Position numbers and translations under genes: made by a program. Below, one piece after another: positions 1 to 5,422 of a DNA stretch of 7,033 nucleotides. The notes under the pieces were generated by a model. That model was given only the letters and a program-made list of their open reading frames with translations. It searched no databases and was not told the origin of the DNA. The DNA comes from Verrucomicrobiota bacterium (GTDB taxonomy: Bacteria > Verrucomicrobiota > Verrucomicrobiae > Chthoniobacterales > UBA10450): the NCBI GenBank assembly GCA_003219495.1, contig QHOZ01000111.1, forward strand, positions 1 through 7,033, written 5' to 3'. Within the stretch, counting starts at the first letter, position 1. Each line of letters starts with the position of its first letter.

Positions 1-1288
1 CGGCTGTGAATCGGTAAGCCTTCACAATCGAGTCCCAGTTCTTCTTTATGAATTCCAGGTCGCCGCTCGTTCGCCAATAGTCCCCGTGAGCGATGATGTA
101 CAGCGGAGTCGCATCGGCGCTGGCCCAAGGATAACCATAGTCTTTGAACCAGGGAATGAGTCCCGCGCTCTGAGAGATTTCGTGAGGGATCTTGCCGTCG
201 TCGCGTTGAAACTTCTTCAGAAAATCGAGCGTCGTCCGTGTAGCCGCGTAGTCGCCGTATGACGTGATTGCCAGCGCGGTCCAGAGAGCGTCCCGCCCGA
301 AGAACCACGCGAACCCGGGACGTTCGCTCTCGCCCGAGGTTCGAAACCCGGCGAGGAGTCCCGTGCCTAGAAGCGGATTTGTCGCAATCCCTTTGTCAAC
401 CCCGACCTTCGCCCAGGCGAAAGCCGTGTTGAGCCGCTCGTCGGGAGTCTCGACCGTCGCGGTCTCCTGAACCCGGCTGTAATAGTTCACGTTGTTTTCG
501 TAGAGCGCCTGCGCGGAGGCAAGCAACTTATCGTAAGTGGCCCTCGCCTTCACGCGACCCTCGACGCTGCCGGCGATGACGATCGGGATAAACTTAGACT
601 TCCCGGTGTCGGGCGCGGCGTCGATGACAAACCGGACTGGAACGTCGCGCGGTTCCTCTTGATAAGGCATCACCGAAACATCTCGCGCAACCGGCGAACC
701 TATCATTCCAACGAACCGATTCGTCTCTTCTCCGATCGTGTAAAAGTGGGCGCTCTCATCCCAGCCCAGATACGCGGTCATCAACCCTGCGGGCCACATC
801 AGCCTCAGCTTCGGACGGAACGAACCGGTAATCGTCATCGGCAAGACGCTTTCGACATCGAGAAGCATTATGATTCCGGGCTCGTCGATCGGCGCGAAGA
901 TTGTCTGGCGTACGGTGAACGCGGCGTGTGAGTAGGTAAACGTAGTCGCCTCGGGCCGCGCATTGATGGCGACCGTTATGTCAGGTCCGTGAATGTCCAG
1001 CGGATAGCCTTGAAGCTGAAACGCGAGGTTGAAGTCGTCGACTATTTTCAGCGGGTAAACCCAGGCTTCGAGCGAGCGGTTCTCGTAGCCGAAAACCGCC
1101 GAGCGGTGGCCAACCACATCGAAAAAAGAGCCGAGCTGGGTGCGCCGTTCGAGCTCGAGTCCGCTCTTCTTCAGCGTGAACTTCTTCATTAACTCGGGAG
1201 TCGTCTGAGCCCCGACGCCGGAAATAAAGAACGACAGTATGAATACATGACAGGAGATCCACGCAGTACAACTCCAAAGCTTTTTCAA
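1..1288 (-). CDS. Exported glycogen-debranching-like glycosidase (amylo-alpha-1,6-glucosidase type), 3' end outside window
   Basis: An uninterrupted minus-strand frame of 429 codons is visible and the C-terminal end is missing. I chose the TTG at 1288 because it begins a convincing signal peptide: MKK, then a hydrophobic stretch to VGA, with likely cleavage at A27/Q28. A GGGG tract lies 6 nt upstream. The first ATG in frame (1189) would remove the signal peptide. Residues about 35-270 form a beta-rich N-terminal domain, as in debranching-type enzymes. From about 280 the alpha/alpha-toroid catalytic domain begins, with hallmark stretches GFAWFFGRDALWTALA (325-340), DDGKIPHEISQS (363-374), YPWASADATPLY (386-397) and DYWRTSGD (403-410). 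The family hydrolyses alpha-1,6 branch points or related alpha-glucosidic bonds. The substrate here is unknown, and the signal peptide points to the periplasm or outside rather than to cytoplasmic glycogen. It lies 130 bp downstream of a CRTAC1-like gene, so it may be co-transcribed. Unlike its neighbours it shows no frame break. Confidence 0.8.
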   Translation of the reverse strand, partial: MKKLWSCTAWISCHVFILSFFISGVGAQTTPELMKKFTLKKSGLELERRTQLGSFFDVVGHRSAVFGYENRSLEAWVYPLKIVDDFNLAFQLQGYPLDIHGPDITVAINARPEATTFTYSHAAFTVRQTIFAPIDEPGIIMLLDVESVLPMTITGSFRPKLRLMWPAGLMTAYLGWDESAHFYTIGEETNRFVGMIGSPVARDVSVMPYQEEPRDVPVRFVIDAAPDTGKSKFIPIVIAGSVEGRVKARATYDKLLASAQALYENNVNYYSRVQETATVETPDERLNTAFAWAKVGVDKGIATNPLLGTGLLAGFRTSGESERPGFAWFFGRDALWTALAITSYGDYAATRTTLDFLKKFQRDDGKIPHEISQSAGLIPWFKDYGYPWASADATPLYIIAHGDYWRTSGDLEFIKKNWDSIVKAYRFTA

Positions 1289-1418
1289 AGCGAACCCCGA
1301 ACGCGAGATTGATTTCAGCGGTGAACCTTGAATTCTATACTCTATTGCATCGGTGGTGAGATGGTGCTCGACTGTCTTCAGGCCGAGTTCCGACCGTGAC
1401 GCGTGCAGCGCCTCGTTT
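1289..1418 (-). other. Intergenic gap between CRTAC1-like gene B and the glycosidase
   Basis: These 130 bp hold no gene. I see no GC hairpin followed by a T run after the stop at 1421-1419, so read-through into the glycosidase gene is plausible. A TATAGA hexamer on the minus strand (1339-1334) resembles a -10 box but has no credible -35 at 16-18 nt, so I do not call a promoter. Confidence 0.4.
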
Positions 1419-2621
1419 TCATTTTTGGTTGTTGACCACACCTTTGCCTTCGACGATCGTCAGCACCCGATCGCAGCCGCTTACGCTCACAGTTTCCAGC
1501 GTGCCGTCTGGCCACTTCACTTCGATCTTATCGATCTTAGTTGCCGCACTCAATCCGAAATGCAACCTGAGATCATTCTGCGAGGCGTAGCTCCCTCCGC
1601 TGACGACGTCTTGTCTTTGGCGGAGCTTGCCGGTAGTTACATATGCTATCGCTCCGATCGCGTCACGCGGACTCTTTAGTGCGGGCTCTCCAACTAATCG
1701 AAGCTCGACCCAGTGGCCCGTCGGCTTGTTTACGTTGCGCAGCAGGGTCGGCGGCGAATCGATGTTGTTGATGACCACGTCGAGCAGTCCGTCTCCATCA
1801 AGATCGCCAACCGCGAGGCCGCGACCAGGGACCGCTATTGCCAACCCGCTGCCAGGCGCCGCAGGAACGCGCTCGAATCTGCCGGTGCCGAGATTGCGAA
1901 ACAACAGCGGCTGCTCGGCGTAGCTCGTTCCCCATTGATACTTGTCGACAGCCGGATAGACATGACCGTTGACAGCGAAGATGTCTTTCCAACCGTCGTT
2001 GTCGTAATCCATGAAAGCCGTGCCCCATCCGAGAAACGGCAACGTCACTTCGCCCTGTCCCGCTTGAAATGAAACGTCGCTGAAGTTGGTCTCGCCGTCG
2101 TTGTGCAGAAGCGTGTTGAAGTCGTCGGAGAAATTCGTAATGTAAAAATCAACCCGGCCATCATTGTCGTAATCACCGACTGCGAGTCCCATCCCGGCCT
2201 GCTCGCGTCCGTTCTCGCTCAGAGCGACCCCCGACGGATAGCCGACCTCCTCAAATGACCCGTCGCCTTTGTTGATGTAGAGCAATTTGGGCGTCGAGTC
2301 GTTGACGACAAATAGGTCCAGCAGATCATCTTCGTTTACGTGTACGAACGCGGACGAGAAACCGTAAAACCCCTGCGGGTCATTCACACCCGCTTTGACG
2401 CTCACGTCTTCAAACGTCCCATCACGCTTCTGGTGATACAAGGTGTCCTGCTCGCCCTTCATTCCGCGGGGACCGCACATCACTGGAACTCCGCGAAACT
2501 GGCAGAAGTTCTTTCCGACGCCGGGCTTACCAAACTCGGCCGGACTGAGCGGCGGGTTATTTATGTCAAATTCGAGATAGCCGGCTCGCGCCCGTGCTCC
2601 AGCCCTTACGGGCGCAGCCAA
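1419..2621 (-). CDS. Gene B, C-terminal fragment: VCBS repeats plus ASPIC/UnbV domain
   Basis: The open frame has 400 codons from a TTG at 2621, but homology begins only at about residue 13 (AGYLEFDI). The first 12 residues are out-of-frame reading of the upstream part, so this is not a native start. Visible in order: a two-cysteine segment, CQFRGVPVMCGPRG (40-53), typical of CRTAC1-like proteins; a degenerate loop VNEDDLLD (95-102); calcium-type loops DYDNDGRVD (150-158), DYDNDGWKD (205-213) and DLDGDGLLD (273-281); then the UnbV-ASPIC domain from about 303 to 392, with RDAIGAIAYV, SYASQNDLRLHFGL and IEVKWPDGTLE. The C-terminus looks complete. Confidence 0.8.
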   Translation of the reverse strand: MAAPVRAGARARAGYLEFDINNPPLSPAEFGKPGVGKNFCQFRGVPVMCGPRGMKGEQDTLYHQKRDGTFEDVSVKAGVNDPQGFYGFSSAFVHVNEDDLLDLFVVNDSTPKLLYINKGDGSFEEVGYPSGVALSENGREQAGMGLAVGDYDNDGRVDFYITNFSDDFNTLLHNDGETNFSDVSFQAGQGEVTLPFLGWGTAFMDYDNDGWKDIFAVNGHVYPAVDKYQWGTSYAEQPLLFRNLGTGRFERVPAAPGSGLAIAVPGRGLAVGDLDGDGLLDVVINNIDSPPTLLRNVNKPTGHWVELRLVGEPALKSPRDAIGAIAYVTTGKLRQRQDVVSGGSYASQNDLRLHFGLSAATKIDKIEVKWPDGTLETVSVSGCDRVLTIVEGKGVVNNQK

Positions 2622-3231
2622 GCTTTTCGGCCACGTCCGTGAACGTTCCGTTGCCGTTGTTGTGATAAAGACGCGACACCCCGTAATTGCTAATGTAGAT
2701 GTCAGGCCATCCGTCGTTGTCGTAGTCGCCGACAGCGACGCCCATTCCCCATCGCTCGTTGGCCACGCCTGCCCTGTCGGTCACTTCTTCAAAACGCCAG
2801 TTGCCCAGATTGTGATAGAGCGCGGCGCGCGGCGCCTTTTCCTTGCCGCGCATCGCATCAAGGGTCGAGCCGTTTAGCAGGTAAATGTCCGGGCGCCCGT
2901 CGCCGTCATAATCGAAAATTGCGACGCCTCCTGATGGCACTTCGAGAATGTAATTCTTCTCGGGTCCGCCGGAACGATGGCGGAAGTTGGCGAGCGCCGT
3001 TCGCGCTGTCACATCTTCGAAGATCACCGGGGCTTTCGGATCAGTGACTCCAATAGTGCGCCGCGAAGTATAAGTTCGGGCGTCCCCCGTTGAAACACCC
3101 ATTCCCTCCTTTTGTTCGGCGGGCCGCTGCGTCTGTGCAATGAAGACGGCTTGTAAAGGTAACAGTAAGATGACCGCCGGAAACAGAAGCGTTGCGAGCA
3201 AAGGCGTACGCGATGAATTCGTTTTGAACAT
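2566..3231 (-). CDS. Gene B, N-terminal fragment: signal peptide plus first VCBS repeats
   Basis: The frame has 221 codons from the ATG at 3231. Residues 1-32 form a signal peptide with a long hydrophobic core (LLATLLFPAVILLLPLQAV). The mature part begins with a linker, then IFEDVTARTAL (70-80), then two calcium-type loops, DYDGDGRPD (107-115) and DYDNDGWPD (169-177), each followed by the RLYHNNGNGTFTDV-type strand. Homology stops after WSTGA (211-215). The last six residues, SRLSRI, are frame-shifted noise before the stop. Product boundaries therefore reflect the junction at 2583-2590. Confidence 0.75.
   Translation of the reverse strand: MFKTNSSRTPLLATLLFPAVILLLPLQAVFIAQTQRPAEQKEGMGVSTGDARTYTSRRTIGVTDPKAPVIFEDVTARTALANFRHRSGGPEKNYILEVPSGGVAIFDYDGDGRPDIYLLNGSTLDAMRGKEKAPRAALYHNLGNWRFEEVTDRAGVANERWGMGVAVGDYDNDGWPDIYISNYGVSRLYHNNGNGTFTDVAEKLGCARKGWSTGASRLSRI
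2583..2590 (-). other. Frame-breaking junction in gene B (about 44 nt missing)
   Basis: The frame before the junction ends in WSTGA (GCG at 2589-2587). The frame after it starts with GYLEFD (GGC at 2582-2580). Only AGCC lies between. In paralogue gene A the same place carries 16 codons, AWVDYDRDGRLDLFVA. The expected 48 nt minus the 4 nt left gives a 44-nt loss, which is 2 modulo 3, exactly the observed shift. No slippery heptamer or stem typical of programmed frameshifting is present. Confidence 0.75.
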
Positions 3232-3330
3232 CGACCTATCTTGCTCCCAAGGGTCCTTCGGAGGTCAAGTGGTGGACATCAGATCGGCGTAAAGTCATCC
3301 CGGTTATCATTGTCGATCTCTCACCCGGCT
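3232..3330 (-). other. Intergenic gap between CRTAC1-like genes A and B
   Basis: These 99 bp separate the stop of gene A (3333-3331) from the ATG of gene B (3231). No terminator with a T run is seen. The gap carries a dyad next to the gene B start, listed separately. Short spacing and shared strand suggest one transcript. Confidence 0.45.
3244..3263 (-). promoter_or_regulatory. Imperfect 20-bp dyad overlapping the gene B ribosome-binding site
   Basis: On the minus strand this reads CTCC-G-AAGG-AC-CCTT-G-GGAG: eight of ten position pairs are symmetric, with a G/G mismatch and an AC centre. The right arm contains GGGAG (3248-3244), the only Shine-Dalgarno-like sequence for the ATG at 3231. As RNA, the arms CTCC and GGAG could pair (CTCC/GGAG plus AAG/CUU around a GACC loop) and hide the ribosome-binding site. 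As DNA it could be an operator. It lacks a T run, so it is not a simple terminator. Function is inferred. Confidence 0.35.
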
Positions 3331-3816
3331 TCATCGTTCGGTGATCGTATGATACTGATCGATCGACGGGTTCTCCATTATTTGACTGCGGTTGCTCGGC
3401 CAGCGAACTTCCACCGCTCGAACACTCGTCGCCGTCCCAAGTCCGACAATTATGCGCGGGTCGCTACTTGACAGATAGCTGCCTGCAGTCGTCACGTCGA
3501 AGATTCGCTTATGGCCTGCTATATCGGTCACGGTCAGTCTCGCGCCAATAGCGCTGCGATTCGATTTTGTGCCAATCAGCGCAAACCCAACCCAATGATT
3601 CTTTGTGCCGTTGTTTCGCAAGATAACCGGCGATGCGTTTAGCACGCCGACCACTATGTCAGGCTGCCCGTCGTTGTTCAAATCGCCGACTGCCGCGCCA
3701 CGCGCCGCAAGCGGCGTCTCGAACACCTGACCCGCACTCGGCGAGACCGTGATGAATCCCTTGCCGGTATTCCTGAGCAGCAGGAGTGGTTGTTTGCAAC
3801 CCGTCGTTATCCACAT
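3331..3816 (-). CDS. Gene A, C-terminal fragment: last VCBS repeat plus ASPIC/UnbV domain
   Basis: Genuine homology starts at about residue 8 of this 161-codon frame (KQPLLLLRNTGKGF). The Met at 3816 is a chance out-of-frame codon from the preceding repeat. One calcium-type loop is seen, DLNNDGQPD (44-52). The UnbV-ASPIC domain follows at about 73-155, with SNRSAIGARLTV, SYLSSSDPRIIVGLG and VEVRWPSN. It aligns with the end of gene B but is more divergent after WPS, finishing in HTITER. Confidence 0.72.
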   Translation of the reverse strand: MWITTGCKQPLLLLRNTGKGFITVSPSAGQVFETPLAARGAAVGDLNNDGQPDIVVGVLNASPVILRNNGTKNHWVGFALIGTKSNRSAIGARLTVTDIAGHKRIFDVTTAGSYLSSSDPRIIVGLGTATSVRAVEVRWPSNRSQIMENPSIDQYHTITER

Positions 3817-4486
3817 CGACGAAACGCGTGCCCCATCCGGAGTACACCTGTGTAGCCGGGCCTACGCCGGTCAAGTTTGTGTCGTACGTAAACGTCTTGT
3901 CGCCGCTGTTGTGAAATAACGAATAGGTTTGGTATGAGAGCGCCGTGATGAAAACGTCTGGATAGCCATCCTCGTCGTAGTCCGCCGCGTCAACGCCCAT
4001 TCCCGCGAAGGTCTTGCCATTCTCGTCGTAGCCCATGCCTGCTGGAAGGGCGATATCTTCGAACGTCCCGTCGCCACGGTTGTGATAGAGCGATTGCCGT
4101 ACGCTGTCGTTAGCCACCACGATATCGGGCCAGCCGTCGTTATCGATATCCGTGATCGCTACTCCGAGCGCTTTGCCTTGAGGGTCCGCGATTTTCGACG
4201 TTGCGCTCACATCTTCAAAAGTGCCGTCCGCGCGCTGATGGAACAGAAGGTTTGTCGTTCCCCTGAAATTATCTGGATGACAATACGCTCGATAGTCAGG
4301 CCGCGTATCACCGCATATCAGCGCCCCGTGTTCGAAGTCCCAATCGAGGTAACGAGCGACAAATAAATCAAGTCGCCCGTCGCGGTCGTAGTCGACCCAT
4401 GCGGCGCTTGTGCTCCAGCCGGAACCGGCCGTCCCGGTCTTCTTAGTAACATCGCTGAAGGTGCCATCGCCGTTGTTATGATAGAG
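3659..4486 (-). CDS. Gene A, middle fragment: central VCBS repeats
   Basis: The frame is open from the first junction (CTC at 4486) to a stop at 3661-3659. Homology ends near 3800 and the remainder is shifted reading. No native start exists; a GTG at 4212-4210 is merely internal. In order it encodes LYHNNGDGTFSDV, the loop DYDRDGRLD, a two-cysteine segment (ICGDTRPDYRAYCHP) matching the cysteine pair of gene B, LFHQRADGTFEDV, then loops DIDNDGWPD, DYDEDGYPD and DVDNDG. The last loop is cut by the second junction. Each loop follows the D-x-D-x-D-G calcium-binding pattern. Confidence 0.7.
   Translation of the reverse strand, partial: LYHNNGDGTFSDVTKKTGTAGSGWSTSAAWVDYDRDGRLDLFVARYLDWDFEHGALICGDTRPDYRAYCHPDNFRGTTNLLFHQRADGTFEDVSATSKIADPQGKALGVAITDIDNDGWPDIVVANDSVRQSLYHNRGDGTFEDIALPAGMGYDENGKTFAGMGVDAADYDEDGYPDVFITALSYQTYSLFHNSGDKTFTYDTNLTGVGPATQVYSGWGTRFVDVDNDGLQTTTPAAQEYRQGIHHGLAECGSGVRDAACGAWRGSRRFEQRRAA
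3796..3802 (-). other. Second frame-breaking junction in gene A (about 71 nt missing)
   Basis: Upstream frame: GWGTRFVDVDNDG, ending with GGG at 3802-3800. Downstream frame: KQPLLLLRN from 3795. Gene B has 26 codons (WKDIFAVNG...SYAE) between the matching DNDG and QPLL. Gene A retains 7 nt there, giving a 71-nt loss if the paralogues had equal length. That is 2 modulo 3, as observed. It cuts directly after a calcium-loop motif. Confidence 0.68.
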
Positions 4487-5007
4487 AGCATGGCGTAGCC
4501 TTCCCCCTTCATGCCCGCCCGTTCGGTCACGTCTTCAAATGTGCCATCAGCTTTCTGGCGGTAAAGTCGATTCCAATACCGGGGATCGTGTTTGTTGGGC
4601 GTTGCCCCTTTGGACATTGGAGCTTCAAGCCGGGCGCCGTTTGTAAAGAATAGATCCATGCGGCCGTCGTTGTCATAGTCCAGAATTGCCACTCCGCCTC
4701 CCATTGTCTCGATCAGATACTTCTCGGAAGTAGCGGACGCGGCTTGGCGGAAGTTAATTCCGGAGAAAGCGGTGATGTCGACGAAGGTAACAGGCGAAGG
4801 AGCCTGAGGCGCGGCCGCCTTGGGCGGCTTGATGGGGTCGCCACTACTGTAAGAGCGAGCGGCGCGAGGCTCTGACTGAGGCTTTGACTGCTGTGCCTGA
4901 GCGATGCGGCGATAACTCGTGGTCACCGACGCTGTCGCGAACAAGATCGAGAGGCCGAAACAGATTATCCTCATGGAGAAAAGGGCGGAGCTTTGTATTG
5001 TCTTCAT
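4318..5007 (-). CDS. Gene A, N-terminal fragment: signal peptide plus first VCBS repeat
   Basis: This frame of 229 codons is homologous only to residue 173. Residues from about 12 to 38 form a signal peptide (MRIICFGLSILFATASV, likely cleavage near AQA/QQ). A Pro/Ala/Ser-rich linker covers about 40-72. FVDITAFSGINF (75-86) and the loop DYDNDGRMD (110-118) mark the first repeat, followed by LYRQKADGTFEDVTERAG. After GEGYAM the frame enters shifted reading that runs to a chance stop at 4320-4318. Confidence 0.75.
   Translation of the reverse strand: MKTIQSSALFSMRIICFGLSILFATASVTTSYRRIAQAQQSKPQSEPRAARSYSSGDPIKPPKAAAPQAPSPVTFVDITAFSGINFRQAASATSEKYLIETMGGGVAILDYDNDGRMDLFFTNGARLEAPMSKGATPNKHDPRYWNRLYRQKADGTFEDVTERAGMKGEGYAMLSIITTAMAPSAMLLRRPGRPVPAGAQAPHGSTTTATGDLIYLSLVTSIGTSNTGR
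4486..4489 (-). other. First frame-breaking junction in gene A (about 70 nt missing)
   Basis: Frame one ends at GEGYAM (ATG at 4491-4489). Frame two begins at LYHNNGDGTF (CTC at 4486-4484). Two bases (CT) lie between. Gene B has 24 codons here, GVAVGDYDNDGWPDIYI plus seven more. The expected 72 nt minus 2 gives 70 nt, which is 1 modulo 3 and agrees with the observed frame change. A whole calcium loop is lost. Confidence 0.75.
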
Positions 5008-5077
5008 TAGTCGCAGAAAAGATCAAGCGGAACCCGTCGCAGGCGGTTGTATCTCGCCATTTGTGTGGCTCACGCTA

Positions 5078-5106
5078 TTGACAAGCGGTCGCGAAAGTCT
5101 TATAAG
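5078..5106 (+). promoter_or_regulatory. Near-consensus sigma-70 promoter
   Basis: TTGACA (5078-5083), a spacer of exactly 17 nt, and TATAAG (5101-5106) match the sigma-70 consensus at 11 of 12 positions with optimal spacing. Transcription would start near 5113 and run toward the TonB receptor at 5423, giving a 5' leader of about 310 nt. Such a strong match in a moderately GC-rich genome is unlikely by chance, but activity and start site are inferred. Confidence 0.65.
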
Positions 5107-5205
5107 CATCCGTGAGGTTTAATTGGCAGTGGATAGTAGTGGTTGCGAGGCGCCTGATTTTTCATAACCCTTGCTAAACTCATCGAGACGGCTTGAGCTG
5201 ATTCG

Positions 5206-5230
5206 CGTTTCTCCCCCTCAAAAGGAAACG
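5206..5230 (+). repeat. Inverted repeat in the leader region
   Basis: CGTTTC (5206-5211) and GAAACG (5225-5230) are perfect complements separated by 13 nt. It could be a weak RNA hairpin in the predicted receptor leader or a DNA dyad. The short arms mean it could arise by chance. Confidence 0.25.
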
Positions 5231-5245
5231 GTTGGCTGGCTAACC
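5230..5245 (+). repeat. Short imperfect palindrome, possible operator
   Basis: GGTTGGCTGGCTAACC has matching outer arms GGTT/AACC and inner GC/GC pairs, six of eight pairs symmetric. It abuts the preceding inverted repeat, downstream of the predicted promoter. A regulator site is possible but unproven. Confidence 0.22.
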
Positions 5246-5386
5246 TACATTCCATCGAGCTTGAATACTCCGGTCTGCAATAATCTTCGTTAGACAGTAA
5301 CCTAGTTTCGCAAAAAAAAGATCGTGCAAGGACGAGGCCGCGGGGCGTGGCTCCGCGCGCTTCGCCCGACACGGGTACGCTCACTT

Positions 5387-5405
5387 CGGGAAGGCTTGAA
5401 TCCCG
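5387..5405 (+). repeat. Small hairpin just upstream of the receptor ribosome-binding site
   Basis: CGGGA (5387-5391) pairs with TCCCG (5401-5405) around a 9-nt loop, ending 8 nt before GGAG. It would sit at the end of the leader transcript. The stem is short, so a regulatory role is speculative. Confidence 0.25.
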
Positions 5406-5413
5406 TCTTAAAT

Positions 5414-5417
5414 GGAG
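5414..5417 (+). promoter_or_regulatory. Shine-Dalgarno site that sets the receptor start
   Basis: GGAG lies 5 nt before the ATG at 5423. Together with the signal peptide starting at that ATG it rules against the upstream start at 5324, which would add 33 arginine-rich residues in front of the signal peptide. Confidence 0.7.
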
Positions 5418-5422
5418 TAACT

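Larger units (their letters stand above)
1419..3231 (-). pseudogene. CRTAC1-like FG-GAP/VCBS repeat protein with ASPIC/UnbV C-terminus (gene B), one frame break
   Basis: Two minus-strand frames join into one protein of the CRTAC1/ASPIC-UnbV type: signal peptide, FG-GAP/VCBS repeats, then the UnbV-ASPIC domain. The first frame runs from the ATG at 3231 to residue 215. The second takes over near 2582 and reads to the stop at 1421-1419. About 16 codons of one repeat are missing between them. The intact protein would be about 620 residues. Proteins of this family are exported and are predicted to fold as calcium-stabilised beta-propellers; their bacterial function is poorly known. The start is supported by a good signal peptide and by GGGAG 12 nt upstream. 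It follows gene A by 99 bp on the same strand and is its paralogue. As written it yields two truncated products, so it is a pseudogene unless the break is an assembly error. Confidence 0.8.
3331..5007 (-). pseudogene. CRTAC1-like FG-GAP/VCBS repeat protein with ASPIC/UnbV C-terminus (gene A), two frame breaks
   Basis: Three consecutive minus-strand frames reassemble into one exported CRTAC1-type protein paralogous to gene B. The parts are 5007 to about 4489, then 4486 to about 3800, then about 3795 to the stop at 3333-3331. At each boundary conserved sequence is missing, about 70 and 71 nt by comparison with gene B. The two shifts cancel, so the last part is in the same frame as the start codon. 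The restored protein would be about 600 residues. No strong Shine-Dalgarno precedes either the ATG at 5007 or the alternative ATG at 4974. The start at 5007 gives a longer n-region, the one at 4974 a tighter signal peptide. It is the first gene of the leftward cluster and diverges from the TonB receptor gene. As written it cannot make a full-length protein. Confidence 0.78.
5008..5422. other. Divergent intergenic region between gene A and the TonB receptor gene
   Basis: These 415 bp have no credible gene. The short frames here lack family features, and the plus-strand frame entering the receptor from 5324 is merely upstream reading. The region holds the TTGACA/TATAAG promoter at 5078-5106, two small dyads near 5206-5245, an A8 run at 5312-5319, a GC-rich segment at 5335-5370 and a small hairpin just before the receptor ribosome-binding site. 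No good promoter for leftward gene A was found. The -10 box lies in the palindrome CTTATAAG (5099-5106), so a leftward -10 is possible but lacks a matching -35. No riboswitch class was recognised. Confidence 0.6.

Noticed and set aside
264..470. Plus-strand short frames over 264-470, 659-931 and 989-1192
   Set aside because: They lie opposite the intact glycosidase coding frame and look like antisense shadows.
981..1277. Minus-strand 98-codon frame over the start of the glycosidase
   Set aside because: It is out of frame with the long glycosidase frame, is arginine-rich and has no family features; the frame from 1288 has a signal peptide and conserved motifs.
1353..2072. Plus-strand frames of 98-119 codons opposite gene B
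   Set aside because: These are antisense shadows of the conserved UnbV and VCBS coding sequence, with no recognisable domain.
2566..2621. Programmed ribosomal frameshift joining the two gene B frames
   Set aside because: No slippery heptamer is seen and conserved residues are missing, so a one-base slip cannot restore the protein. The same holds at the other three junctions.
3241..3471. Plus-strand 76-codon frame across the gap between genes A and B
   Set aside because: Most of it is antisense to the UnbV domain of gene A; no ribosome-binding site or domain is seen.
2583..4489. Deletion by simple recombination between VCBS repeat units
   Set aside because: Exchange between repeat units should remove whole units in frame. 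The losses are not multiples of three, and two of the three junctions do not fall at matching repeat motifs.
5312..5319. Terminator at the A8 run (T8 on the minus strand)
   Set aside because: No GC-rich stem precedes the T run on the minus strand, and no leftward gene ends there.
5324..5422. Upstream start for the TonB receptor at 5324
   Set aside because: It would place 33 Arg/Gly-rich residues ahead of a typical signal peptide; the ATG at 5423 has GGAG 5 nt upstream.
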